64,000 bases of DNA from Sphingomonas sanguinis. Its GTDB lineage: Bacteria > Pseudomonadota > Alphaproteobacteria > Sphingomonadales > Sphingomonadaceae. Position 1 is the first letter of the stretch; the number at the start of each line of letters is the position of its first letter. The translations under genes were made by a program, and so were the position numbers. Location: NCBI RefSeq assembly GCF_019297835.1, contig NZ_CP079203.1, positions 4,021,001 to 4,085,000 on the forward strand. The letters are read 5' to 3'. Below the pieces are notes generated by a model. It searched no databases. It was given only the letters and a program-made list of their open reading frames with translations, and was not told the DNA's origin. This document shows, piece after piece, positions 1 through 8,305 of the stretch.

Positions 1-262
1 ACTGTGCATCGAAGCTCGACGCCGCGCCCGCCGGGTTCAGCGAGATGGCAGCACCCCCGGCCCAGGCGGCGGCCAGCAGATTGAGCTGCCCTGCCTTTTC
101 GACGAGCGTCATGCGCGAGATCAGCGCCTCGACGGACGCGGGAAGCGGGCGTTCGCCTGTAATGGCGAGCAGCGCCCGCGCCGGGCTGGCCGACCATGCC
201 AGCGCCGCACCCGCACCCGCCAGCCACGCACGCCGCGATATCCGCCGATCCTGACCGTTCAT
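1..262 (-). CDS. GH3 beta-glucosidase, N-terminal fragment (cut by window edge)
   Basis: Only the first 87 codons are inside the window. They begin with a Tat-type signal (ISRRAWLAGAGAALAW, then an Ala-rich cleavage region), followed by LISRMTLVEKAGQLNLL, the characteristic opening of BglX-type GH3 beta-glucosidases. The enzyme would be periplasmic and release glucose from oligosaccharides. A good ribosome site (GGGAGCAGG) precedes ATG at 262. It is divergent from the lacI-type gene and shares its 245-bp control region, so it probably belongs to the same sugar regulon. The family call rests on the N-terminal motif alone, because the catalytic domain lies outside the window. Confidence 0.75.
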   Translation of the reverse strand, partial: MNGQDRRISRRAWLAGAGAALAWSASPARALLAITGERPLPASVEALISRMTLVEKAGQLNLLAAAWAGGAAISLNPAGAASSFDAQ

Positions 263-448
263 CCTGCTCCCTTTCGTCTTCATGACGCGTCATCTACGCC
301 GTGGCCGGGAAGTCGATCCGGGTTCCTGCTTCCCCTCACCGCGATGGCTGCGGCCGGCAGGAAACAGGACCCTGGATCCCATTCCAGGCGATGGTCGGGA
401 CCGCGCTCAGCTGAACAATCAGCCGATTGATTGTCATTCCTGGTTCAT

Positions 449-474
449 GTAAGCGGTTTCTGTAAGCGGTTACA
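449..474. promoter_or_regulatory. Tandem LacI-family operators
   Basis: TGTAAGCGGTT occurs twice, at 449 and 461, 12 bp apart. The second copy (461-474, TGTAAGCGGTTACA) has perfect TGTAA/TTACA arms around a CG-containing centre, as in LacI/GalR-family operators. It lies 34 bp before the lacI-type start and in the shared region with the divergent GH3 gene, so autorepression and control of GH3 are both plausible. This is inferred from symmetry and position. Confidence 0.6.
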
Positions 475-507
475 AGCCCGCGAAACAGAGAGGATGCTTC
501 GTCGACC

Positions 508-1572
508 ATGTCGTCCGACCGACCCGATTCGGTTGCTGCCGCCGTCCCGGCGGCGCGCGGCGCGCATGCGACGATCCATGACGTCGCGCGCGTGGCGGGT
601 GTCTCGGTCGCGTCGGTATCGCGGGTATTCAACGGGCGCGACCATGTTCGTGCCGAGATGCGTGCGCGGGTGGAGGAGGCGGCGGCGCAGCTCGGCTATG
701 TCCCCCATGCGGGGGCGCGCAGCCTCAGCATGGCGCGGACCGGCGCGATCGGTGTGGTCCTGCCCGACCTGCACGGCGAATTCTATTCGGAACTGCTGCG
801 CGGCATGGACCGTGAGGCGAGTATGCGCGGATTGGGGCTGCTGCTCACCGTGCTCCACGAGGGGCGCGGGGTCGACACCCTGGCGGCGCTTCGCGGACAG
901 GTCGACGGGCTGGTGGTGATGGCGCCGGAACTCGATCCGGCCGTCCTGGCCCGGCATATGCCGCGCGGCCCGGCGGCCGTGTTCCTGGCGTGCGCGCCGC
1001 AGGACGGCAGTCTCAATTTGCGTATCGATAACCATGGCGGAGCCGCCTCTGCGGTCGCGCATCTGGCGGCGGGCGGGGCGAAGCGGATCGTCCATATCTC
1101 CGGCCCCGCAAGCAATTTCGATGCGCAGCAACGACGCGCTGGCGCGGAGGCGGCGGCATCGGCGGCGGGTGTGGCGCTGAGCGTGATCGAGGGTGATTTT
1201 CACGAGGCCAGCGGGACCATGGTCGGCGAACGCGTCGCGGCGGGAACGCTGCACGCCGATGCGATCTTCGCGGCCAACGACATGATGGCGATCGGCGCGC
1301 TGATGGCGCTGAAGCGCCGTAATATCGCGGTGCCGGAGCAGGTGGCGGTCGCCGGGTTCGACGACATTCCGCTGGCCCGGCTGGTCAGCCCCGCGCTGAC
1401 CAGCGTCGCGGTCGACATCGCGGCGATGGGTGCACGCGCGGTGGCGCATCTTGCCGAGCAGATCGCAGCCAAGCGCGAACGGCCTTTGGAAGGCCGAGGG
1501 ACCACGGCGGACGAGGTGATCGTGCCGCATCTGATGGTGCGTGAAACAACAAGAGAAACCGACAGGGGATAG
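508..1572 (+). CDS. LacI-family transcriptional regulator
   Basis: This 354-residue protein has the LacI-type helix-turn-helix at residues 22-43 (TIHDVARVAGVSVASVSRVF), a hinge region, then a periplasmic-binding-protein-like effector domain that includes AIFAANDMMAIGAL and VAGFDDIPLARLVSPALTSV. It should be a sugar-responsive repressor. It is the first gene of a lacI-receptor-glycosidase row, with its stop only 4 bp from the receptor start, so the set probably forms one operon. The tandem TGTAAGCGGTT sites just upstream are its likely operators. The effector is not readable from sequence; glucose or a sophoro-oligosaccharide is a guess from the neighbours. Confidence 0.93.
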   Translation: MSSDRPDSVAAAVPAARGAHATIHDVARVAGVSVASVSRVFNGRDHVRAEMRARVEEAAAQLGYVPHAGARSLSMARTGAIGVVLPDLHGEFYSELLRGMDREASMRGLGLLLTVLHEGRGVDTLAALRGQVDGLVVMAPELDPAVLARHMPRGPAAVFLACAPQDGSLNLRIDNHGGAASAVAHLAAGGAKRIVHISGPASNFDAQQRRAGAEAAASAAGVALSVIEGDFHEASGTMVGERVAAGTLHADAIFAANDMMAIGALMALKRRNIAVPEQVAVAGFDDIPLARLVSPALTSVAVDIAAMGARAVAHLAEQIAAKRERPLEGRGTTADEVIVPHLMVRETTRETDRG

Positions 1573-1576
1573 GGTT

Positions 1577-4500
1577 ATGAAGAGGAACGCATTCAGGCTG
1601 GCGCTCGCGGGCGCGACGATGCTGGCGGGGCTGGGAACCGCGACGATGTGGAGCGCGCCCGCCGCGGCGCAGGCCGGTCAGGCGGCGCTGCGCGGCGTGA
1701 TCCGCAGCGCGCCCGACAATCCCGTTCAGGACGTGACCCTGATCGAGGTCGATACCGGCTTCCGTCGTACCGTCGTGCCCGGCGCGGACGGCAGCTACAA
1801 CTTCCCGTCGCTGCGGGCAGGGGCGTACCGGCTGGAGATCCGCCTCAAGCAGGGCACGCGCAATTCCGATCAGTTCACGCTTCGCGTCGGGCAGAATGCC
1901 GGGCTGGACCTCGACCTGACCACCCCCCCGGCGCCGGCACAGCCCGCGCCGGGCGACAACACCGCCGGTGAGACCGCGCCGCCCCCCGCCGAAGCGCAGC
2001 AGGGCGACATCATCGTCACCGGCAGCCGCATCCGCTCGCTGTCCGGCGGGCAGGTCGGCATCAACATCACGCCGCGACTGATCGAGCAGCTGCCGCAGAA
2101 CAGCCGCAACTTCCTGGCCTTCGCCGATCTCGCGCCCGGTGTGCGTTTCATCGAAAGCTCGGACGGCAGCTCGCGCATCCAGGGCGGTGCGCAAGGGAGC
2201 AACTCGGTCAACGTCTTCATCGACGGCGTCAGCCAGAAGGATTACGTGCTACGCGGCGGCCTGACCGGCCAGGACAGCTCGCCCGGCAACCCGTTCCCGC
2301 AGCTCGCAATCGGCGAGTATCAGGTGCTGTCGTCCAACTACAAGGCGGAGCTGGACCAGGTCAGCTCGGTCGCGATCATCGCGGGCACCAAGTCGGGCAC
2401 CAACGAATTCCATGGCGAGGGCTTCTTCGACTTCACCAATCAGAATTTGCGCGACCGTCGCCCGACCGAAATCTATCCCGCCAAGATCGCCAAGATCCCC
2501 TCGGAGGACAAGCAGTTCGGCGTCGCGCTGGGCGGCCCGATCGTCAAGGACGTCGCGCATTTCTTCGTCAGCTATGAGGGCAAGCGGCGGCAGGTGCCGA
2601 TCGACATCCTGCCGACCAACGGCGTCGCGGTGTCGAGCCTGCCCGCCCAGTATCGCGACATTTTCGGGTCGTTCAACTCTAGCTTCCGCCAGGACCTGTA
2701 TTTCGGCAAGATCGACCTCGAGCCGACCGACAAGGACCTGGTCGAACTGACCGGCAAATATCGCAACGAGACCGGCGTGCAGATCGGCAACGGCAATGCC
2801 GCCTTCTCCACCCGCACGCTGAGCAAGGTGAACGAGAAGCGCGGCATGCTGCGCTGGCAGCATACCGAGGATCAGTGGATCAACGACGTGCGCGTCTCTT
2901 ATGAGGATGTCGCCTGGTCGCCGCAGCCCGCCGAGAACGGCATCGGCCAGCAGTTCCGCACCACGACACGCAACGGCAGCAGCGTGTCGACCTTCGACCT
3001 GTTCCGCACCGGCGCTGGGCTGGGCTTCCAGGACAAGGGGCAGCGGGGCTGGACCGTCCAGGACGATTTCACCTGGACCGGGGTCGAGAACCACACGTTC
3101 AAGGTCGGCGCGAAGGCGAAATGGGTGACGCTCAACTCGCTGGAGCAGAACCTGATCAACCCGCTCTATCTCTATGACACCACCCTGCCCTCGGCGAGCG
3201 GGTTCAACGACCAGATCCCGTATAGCCTGCAATTCGGCGCGAACGGGAGTCTCGGCGATCCGCGCATCCGCTCGAAGAACTTCCAGCTGGGCCTATATGC
3301 GCAGGACGACTGGGACGTGACCGACCGGCTGACGCTGAACCTCGGCCTGCGCTGGGATTATGAGCGGACCCCGGCGTTCCTGAACTATGTCACCTCCGCC
3401 GAGAACATCAACGCGGTGTCGCCCGCCAATTATCCGAACCTGGTCAACGCGGATTACAAGATCGGCGACTATATCTCGACCGGCAGCAATCGGAAGGCGT
3501 TCAAGGGCGCATGGCAGCCGCGCGTCGGCTTCACCTATCGCCTGGACGAGCAGGGCCGGTTCGCGGTGTTCGGCGGCTATGGCCGGTCCTACGATCGCAA
3601 CCAGTTCGACTTCCTGCAGCAGGAACTGGCCAATGGCCGCTTCCAGCGCCGCGAGTTCCTGTTCCAGGGTGCCGACACGATCAATCCGTGCACGCCCGGA
3701 CCGAACTGCATTCCCTGGAACCCGATCTACCTGACCGATGCCGGTCGCCAGCAGCTGATCGGCAATGGCAGCCCGGGCGGGCGCGAGTTCCGCTTCATCA
3801 ACAACGATCTGAAGGTCCCCTATTCGGACCAGTTCAGCCTGGGCGTGCGCGGGCGGTTCAACCCGGTCGAGCTGGAAGTCGGCTATACCCGGATCGTCAG
3901 CAAGGACGGCTTCGTCTATTTGCTCGGTACGCGCCGCCCCGACGGGTCGTTCTTCGCGCCGTCGCCGACCACCGGCGCGCCGCAGGGGCCGAACACCAGC
4001 TTCGCGCCCAGCGGCTACGGCGCGATCATCCTGGGCGACAACGGGCTCGAGACGCGCGCGGACTCGGCCTATGCCAAGCTGACCAAGGCCTATTCGGCCG
4101 CCTCGCCGTGGAGCATCGACGCCACCTATACCTTTACCGCGGCGGTGGATAACCGGCCGAACAACGACCAGTCGTCCTACTTCCTGCTCGATTTCCCGAA
4201 GGCGTCGGATTACCCGATGCTGCGCTCGGGCGTGGTGCCGCGTCACCGCTTCGTGGTGGCGGGCAGCGTCGACACGCCGCTGGGCGTGACGATGTCGGCG
4301 AAGTTCCAGATCGAGAGCCCGACCTTCCAGCGCGCGTTGCTCGACACGTCGAACCCGTATCAGCGGACGCTGGTCGGCTCGGAAGTGTTCGGGCTGGGCG
4401 ATCGCTGGGGCCGTCGCCAGCTCGACCTGGCGTTCACCAAATATGTGCCGCTCAAGTTCATCAGCGACGCGACGCGCATCCGCTTCCGCGTCGACATCAT

Positions 4501-4660
4501 CAACGCGATGAACGACCGCAACTATGTCGACTATAACAACGACCCCAGCGATACGACGCGGACCCCGGGCTCGCCGAGCATCTACCGGGAAGTGTCGACC
4601 TACAGCATCGGCGGCAATCCGCCGCGCACCGTGAAGCTGTCGGCCGGTTTCAACTTCTGA
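1577..4660 (+). CDS. Oar-type TonB-dependent receptor with N-terminal carboxypeptidase-regulatory-like domain
   Basis: The 1027-residue outer-membrane transporter starts at the ATG behind GGGGATAGGG; an in-frame ATG 36 bp earlier lies inside the lacI-type gene. It has a signal peptide ending near APAAAQA, then a carboxypeptidase-regulatory-like beta-sandwich (about residues 28-100), a Pro-rich linker, a plug (from IIVTGSRIRSL) and a large beta-barrel ending in the C-terminal FNF expected of outer-membrane proteins. This architecture is common in sphingomonad and xanthomonad receptors for plant or microbial glycans. Its place between a LacI regulator and a GH144-type enzyme suggests uptake of the oligosaccharide that enzyme acts on. 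Confidence 0.9.
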   Translation: MKRNAFRLALAGATMLAGLGTATMWSAPAAAQAGQAALRGVIRSAPDNPVQDVTLIEVDTGFRRTVVPGADGSYNFPSLRAGAYRLEIRLKQGTRNSDQFTLRVGQNAGLDLDLTTPPAPAQPAPGDNTAGETAPPPAEAQQGDIIVTGSRIRSLSGGQVGINITPRLIEQLPQNSRNFLAFADLAPGVRFIESSDGSSRIQGGAQGSNSVNVFIDGVSQKDYVLRGGLTGQDSSPGNPFPQLAIGEYQVLSSNYKAELDQVSSVAIIAGTKSGTNEFHGEGFFDFTNQNLRDRRPTEIYPAKIAKIPSEDKQFGVALGGPIVKDVAHFFVSYEGKRRQVPIDILPTNGVAVSSLPAQYRDIFGSFNSSFRQDLYFGKIDLEPTDKDLVELTGKYRNETGVQIGNGNAAFSTRTLSKVNEKRGMLRWQHTEDQWINDVRVSYEDVAWSPQPAENGIGQQFRTTTRNGSSVSTFDLFRTGAGLGFQDKGQRGWTVQDDFTWTGVENHTFKVGAKAKWVTLNSLEQNLINPLYLYDTTLPSASGFNDQIPYSLQFGANGSLGDPRIRSKNFQLGLYAQDDWDVTDRLTLNLGLRWDYERTPAFLNYVTSAENINAVSPANYPNLVNADYKIGDYISTGSNRKAFKGAWQPRVGFTYRLDEQGRFAVFGGYGRSYDRNQFDFLQQELANGRFQRREFLFQGADTINPCTPGPNCIPWNPIYLTDAGRQQLIGNGSPGGREFRFINNDLKVPYSDQFSLGVRGRFNPVELEVGYTRIVSKDGFVYLLGTRRPDGSFFAPSPTTGAPQGPNTSFAPSGYGAIILGDNGLETRADSAYAKLTKAYSAASPWSIDATYTFTAAVDNRPNNDQSSYFLLDFPKASDYPMLRSGVVPRHRFVVAGSVDTPLGVTMSAKFQIESPTFQRALLDTSNPYQRTLVGSEVFGLGDRWGRRQLDLAFTKYVPLKFISDATRIRFRVDIINAMNDRNYVDYNNDPSDTTRTPGSPSIYREVSTYSIGGNPPRTVKLSAGFNF

Positions 4661-4668
4661 TGCCTGAT

Positions 4669-4697
4669 CGTCATCCCGGCCTTGTGCCGGGATGACG
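4669..4697. repeat. 12-bp perfect stem-loop in the receptor-glycosidase gap
   Basis: CGTCATCCCGGC (4669-4680) and GCCGGGATGACG (4686-4697) form a perfect 12-bp stem with a 5-nt loop, 8 bp after the receptor stop. No T-tract follows, so it is not a typical terminator. It may block 3' decay of the receptor message or lower expression of the following gene, as REP elements do inside operons. Confidence 0.7.
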
Positions 4698-4737
4698 GCC
4701 TGACCGGCAGCAGAGACGGTTGAAATGACAGGAGAGG

Positions 4738-6225
4738 ATGCCTGACCGCATGACGTTCGACCGACGCGATATCCTGCGCGCCGCCGCGTTCGGCGGGGCG
4801 GGGTGGCTGGCGGGGTGTACCGCCGGGCCGCTCGCGCCCAGACGCGCGCCGCAGCTGGCCTTCCCCGGCGTGCTGCCCAAGATCGGCACCACCCCGGCGA
4901 GCGCCAGCGACCCGCTGATGGATGATATCCAGCGGCGTACCGTCAGCTATTTCTGGAACACCACCGACCAGGTGACGGGGCTCGCCCCCGATCGCTGGCC
5001 GACGCCCAGTTTCGCCTCGATCGCCGCGGTCGGCTTTGCGCTGACCACCTATCCGATCGCGGCGACTCGGGGCTGGATTACCCGAGCCGCCGCAGCACAA
5101 CGCACGCTGGCCACGCTGCGTTTCTTCGCGAACGCCCCGCAAGGGCCGGACAAGGAGGGGATGACCGGCTATAAGGGCTTCTTCTATCATTTCCTGGGCG
5201 TCACCAAGGGGCATCGCTTCGCCAAGACCGAGCTGTCGACGATCGACACCGCACTGCTGCTGGGCGGTGTCCTCTTTGCGCAGACCTGGTTCGACGACGA
5301 GGCCGACCCGGCGGAGCGCGAAATCCGGGGGCTGGCCGACCAGCTCTACCGCGCAGTCGAATGGGACTGGATTACGCCGCGCAAGCCTTTCGTCTCGATG
5401 GGATGGCACCCGGAGAGCGGCTTCATCGGCTCGGACTGGAACATCTATAACGAGAGCCTGATCCTCTACGTCCTCGCGCTCGGCTCGCCGACGCACGCGC
5501 TGCCGCCCACGACCTGGGACGCCTGGACCGCCAAGTTCGACCCGTCCTGGGACGAGAAATATGACGATCCCTTCACCGCGTTCCCGCCCTTGTTCGGGCA
5601 TCAATATAGCCAGGTGTGGATCGATTTTCGCGGCCTGATGGACACTTATTCCAAGCGGCGTGGGTTCGGCTATTTCGAGAATAGCCGCCGCGCGACCTAT
5701 GCGCAGCGCCGCTATGCGATCAACAATCCCGGCCGCTGGCGCGGCTATGGCGAGAATGTCTGGGGGCTGACCGCCTGCGACGGGCCGGGCGACTTCGTCC
5801 GCGAGATCGACGGTCGCAACCGCGAATTCTTCTCCTACTCGGCGCGGGGGCCGGGCGACCGCGACGACGGGACGATCGCACCGACCGCCGCGCTCGGATC
5901 GGTGGCCTTCGCGCCGGAAATCGTGCTGCCTGCCGCGCGTGCGATGTATTCGACCTATGGCACCGCGATCTATGACCGTTACGGCTTTCGCGACAGCTTC
6001 AACCCGACGCTGACGCGAACCGACGTCAAGCTGCAGCATGGCAAGGTCGTGCCGTATATCGGCTGGGTCGCGGACGATTATCTGGGCATCGATCAGGGAC
6101 CGATCGCCTGCATGATCGAGAACTGGCGCAGCGGGCTGATCTGGAAGACGATGCAGAAGAACCCCTATATCCGCACCGGGCTGGAGCGCGCCGGGTTCTC
6201 GGGCGGCTGGCTTTCCGCCGCGTAG
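4738..6225 (+). CDS. GH144-type glycosidase (PF10091 'glycoamylase' domain), Tat lipoprotein
   Basis: The 495-residue protein starts with a Tat-like RRDILR stretch followed by lipobox LAGC, so it is probably an exported lipoprotein. The rest is a single (alpha/alpha)6-type PF10091 domain, with YKGFFYHFLG, WHPESGFIGSDWNIYNESL, FGHQYSQVWIDFRG, YGENVWGLTACDG and FRDSFNP. Older databases label such proteins glucoamylase. The characterised enzymes are GH144 beta-1,2-glucanases and sophorose-releasing exo-enzymes. An in-frame ATG at 4750 is the alternative start: AGGAG sits too close to 4738 and rather far from 4750. It lies in the receptor operon and near a GH3 gene, the usual partner for sophorose cleavage. 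Substrate is inferred. Confidence 0.82.
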   Translation: MPDRMTFDRRDILRAAAFGGAGWLAGCTAGPLAPRRAPQLAFPGVLPKIGTTPASASDPLMDDIQRRTVSYFWNTTDQVTGLAPDRWPTPSFASIAAVGFALTTYPIAATRGWITRAAAAQRTLATLRFFANAPQGPDKEGMTGYKGFFYHFLGVTKGHRFAKTELSTIDTALLLGGVLFAQTWFDDEADPAEREIRGLADQLYRAVEWDWITPRKPFVSMGWHPESGFIGSDWNIYNESLILYVLALGSPTHALPPTTWDAWTAKFDPSWDEKYDDPFTAFPPLFGHQYSQVWIDFRGLMDTYSKRRGFGYFENSRRATYAQRRYAINNPGRWRGYGENVWGLTACDGPGDFVREIDGRNREFFSYSARGPGDRDDGTIAPTAALGSVAFAPEIVLPAARAMYSTYGTAIYDRYGFRDSFNPTLTRTDVKLQHGKVVPYIGWVADDYLGIDQGPIACMIENWRSGLIWKTMQKNPYIRTGLERAGFSGGWLSAA

Positions 6226-6310
6226 GGGATTGTTTTTTTGAGATGTTTGCGAGGGACGCTAACGCCTCATTGGCTTCCCGAACCACCCTAAGCCCGCCCT
6301 GTTAAGCGAT

Positions 6311-6336
6311 CCGGCGGAAGGAGCCGCCGGTTTGTC
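6311..6336 (+). terminator. Possible terminator after the glycan operon
   Basis: CCGGCGG (6311-6317) pairs with CCGCCGG (6324-6330) across a 6-nt loop and is followed by TTTGT. The convergent gene ends at 6335. The T-tract is short, so this is a modest call. Confidence 0.4.
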
Positions 6337-6862
6337 ACCGCAATCGCTTATAGTGGAAATTGCGGACGAACGGCTCGCCCTGACCGTTGAGTCCTGCCGC
6401 AGACTCGGTCATCTCCTGGCCGTTCGCCGACACGATATAGACCCGTACCGATCCGAGCATCTTGGCCCTGGCAAGATTGAGCACGAGTATGTTGGGCGCC
6501 GGCGTCATGATGGCGGCGCTGTCCGCCTCGCTGGTTTCTCCCTCGCTGGGTGCCATCGTTCCATCGGGACGGAAGGATGTCGCCATGTGCCGAACGCTCC
6601 CGTCCCGCCCTGTAATGTCGACGACCATCCGCCACTTGCCATCACCGATGCCTTGAAAGCCGTAGACGACCTGCTTGGGCGGTGGTCCGTAGGTGCTCGG
6701 CATTCGTGTCATGTCCAACTCCCATTGGCCCATGAACGGCGATGGCGCTGTGGCCTCCGGTCGTACGACTTCCTGTCGGGCGGCGGCTCGGCTGGCCACG
6801 CCTGATATGGTCGCGGCAACGGCCAGGAAGAAGGCCGGTCGATGTAATGGCAAACGCAGCAT
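6335..6862 (-). CDS. Secreted hypothetical protein in the PadR-linked cluster
   Basis: The 175-residue protein begins at ATG 6862 behind GGAGAGG. An upstream ATG at 6949 lacks a ribosome site and would place extra residues before the signal peptide (LRLPLHRPAFFLAVAATISG). The mature part has MGQWELDMTRMPSTYGPPPKQVVYGFQ, then MVVDITGRDGSVRHMATSF, then MTPAPNILVLNLAR, which resembles small beta-rich periplasmic proteins. I do not recognise a catalytic motif. It lies 117 bp after a membrane-protein gene that is itself translationally coupled to padR, so the three may be co-regulated. Function unknown. Confidence 0.72.
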   Translation of the reverse strand: MLRLPLHRPAFFLAVAATISGVASRAAARQEVVRPEATAPSPFMGQWELDMTRMPSTYGPPPKQVVYGFQGIGDGKWRMVVDITGRDGSVRHMATSFRPDGTMAPSEGETSEADSAAIMTPAPNILVLNLARAKMLGSVRVYIVSANGQEMTESAAGLNGQGEPFVRNFHYKRLR

Positions 6863-6979
6863 GTGACCTCTCCATACATGGCCAAGGCACCGCCTCGGCG
6901 CGGGCACGTCCTCGCCGTCTTCGGAATGATGATTCCGAAGGGTTCGCAAAAATCCGTCAGTCGTCCGCCGTCGAAAGGA

Positions 6980-7624
6980 TCAGCCCGGCTGCTCGGTGGG
7001 ACCGATCCCGTAAAGCTCGGCATGCCGACGCATGACGACCAGAAGGATCGCCAGTTCGATCCCGACGACGCAGCCCTGGATCAGGGCCTGTCGGCTATCG
7101 AGGAAGAATACACTCATGAAGATGACGAGCGTGGTCATCCCGGCGAGTGTCCATAGCGACCAGCGAAGCGCGCCGGGCCAGTCGCGGTCCAGCAGCGACC
7201 ATGCCAGCCGCAAATGCCCGGTTCCGGCGCCGAGTTGAAGGAGAGCCAGCGCCGGAATGGCACCCAGATAAGTGGGACGCAGCAACGCCTCATGCGATGC
7301 CCCGACGAGGAGTGCCCCGGAAAGGCCGCGCTGATCGGGATAGAGATAGGGCAGGCCAAGGACCGCGCAGCCGATTTCGATCGCGGCCATGGGCACCATG
7401 ATGCCCAGCGCCAGGGCATAGCTGGTCAGGACAAACCGTCCTTTCGCGCTGCCCAACATTTCCCGCCACGCCGCCACGAGACAGCCTGCCGCAAAGGACA
7501 GCGCCTGGCCATCGTCGGCGGCGACATGATATTCGGCATTCATGGCCTGTGACCAGCTTCGCCGGTCCTCCCCCATGCACGCCGTCGCGATCGCCATGAT
7601 CGCGCGGGACAACGATAGCGTCAT
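6980..7624 (-). CDS. Multi-pass membrane protein coupled to padR
   Basis: The 214-residue protein has about four to five hydrophobic spans (around residues 72-92, 112-132, 150-170 and 182-200 by inspection) and a soluble N-terminal part. Its start overlaps the padR stop as ATGA (7621-7624), so the two are translationally coupled. PadR regulators often control a neighbouring membrane protein or transporter, which makes this the likely regulated target. No transporter signature is evident and the function is unknown. Confidence 0.75.
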   Translation of the reverse strand: MTLSLSRAIMAIATACMGEDRRSWSQAMNAEYHVAADDGQALSFAAGCLVAAWREMLGSAKGRFVLTSYALALGIMVPMAAIEIGCAVLGLPYLYPDQRGLSGALLVGASHEALLRPTYLGAIPALALLQLGAGTGHLRLAWSLLDRDWPGALRWSLWTLAGMTTLVIFMSVFFLDSRQALIQGCVVGIELAILLVVMRRHAELYGIGPTEQPG

Positions 7625-7923
7625 GCCAGCATCTCCTTGCCCGAAAGCGCGCCGTCCTCTCCGGCCAATTCCACGGCCAGCGCGAAGCCGCTCGCGGTCA
7701 GCTGATAGACATGGCGGGGCGGACGCCCGATCTGCGCAGGCTCACGCCATTCCGCTTCGACCAGTCCATTGTCGCTCATTCGCATCAACAACGGATACAG
7801 CGTACCCGATGACAGCCCCGTGTCTTTCAACAGGTCATAGCCATGCCGCCATTCGCTGCGCTGCCTGGACAGGGCCGCCAGGATAAGGCGCATCTGTTTC
7901 GAAGGTTGCCTGTTCCGTGCCAT
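7621..7923 (-). CDS. PadR-family transcriptional regulator
   Basis: This 100-residue winged-helix protein has the PadR core GYDLLKDTGLSSGTLYPLLMRM followed by the wing RPPRHVYQLTASG. The start at MARNRQPS (7923) is preferred. ATG 7938 would add MLPWG and lies inside the palindrome ACATATGT (7935-7942), a candidate autoregulatory site. PadR proteins usually repress themselves and an adjacent membrane or detoxification gene. Here the stop overlaps the next start. The inducer is unknown. Confidence 0.9.
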   Translation of the reverse strand: MARNRQPSKQMRLILAALSRQRSEWRHGYDLLKDTGLSSGTLYPLLMRMSDNGLVEAEWREPAQIGRPPRHVYQLTASGFALAVELAGEDGALSGKEMLA

Positions 7924-8173
7924 GCCCCATGGCAACATATGTAGATTTAAGAGTCAACGGGTATCGTCCGAGGCGCGGGGATGCGACGCGATGAGGCGGT
8001 AGTCAGGCTGAAGGTGGTCCCTCAGCTTCGATAGGAGGGGCGGATCGACAACGTCCGATCCAAAGGTTCATCGCGAACCAGTGCCGCCATATTGTTTTGG
8101 GGGGGCGAGATAGTGTCGCCGATCGCACCATGTCGGCATAAAGCGCAGATTTCTGTCGCTTTTGCCTTTACAA

Positions 8174-8248
8174 TGGTGACCCCTACGGGAATCGAACCCG
8201 TGTTTCAGCCGTGAAAGGGCCGCGTCCTAACCGCTAGACGAAGGGGCC
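8174..8248 (-). tRNA. tRNA-Glu (TTC)
   Basis: On the minus strand a full cloverleaf reads from GGCCCCT at 8248 to AGGGGTC plus discriminator A and an encoded CCA (8174-8176). The anticodon loop CTTTCAC gives TTC, and the T-arm GGGTTCGATTCCC is intact. Confidence 0.96.
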
Positions 8249-8305
8249 GCCGGGTGGCGTGGAGGGGCCTCTAAGGGAGGGTGCCAGAACCGTCAAGCGC
8301 TTTTT

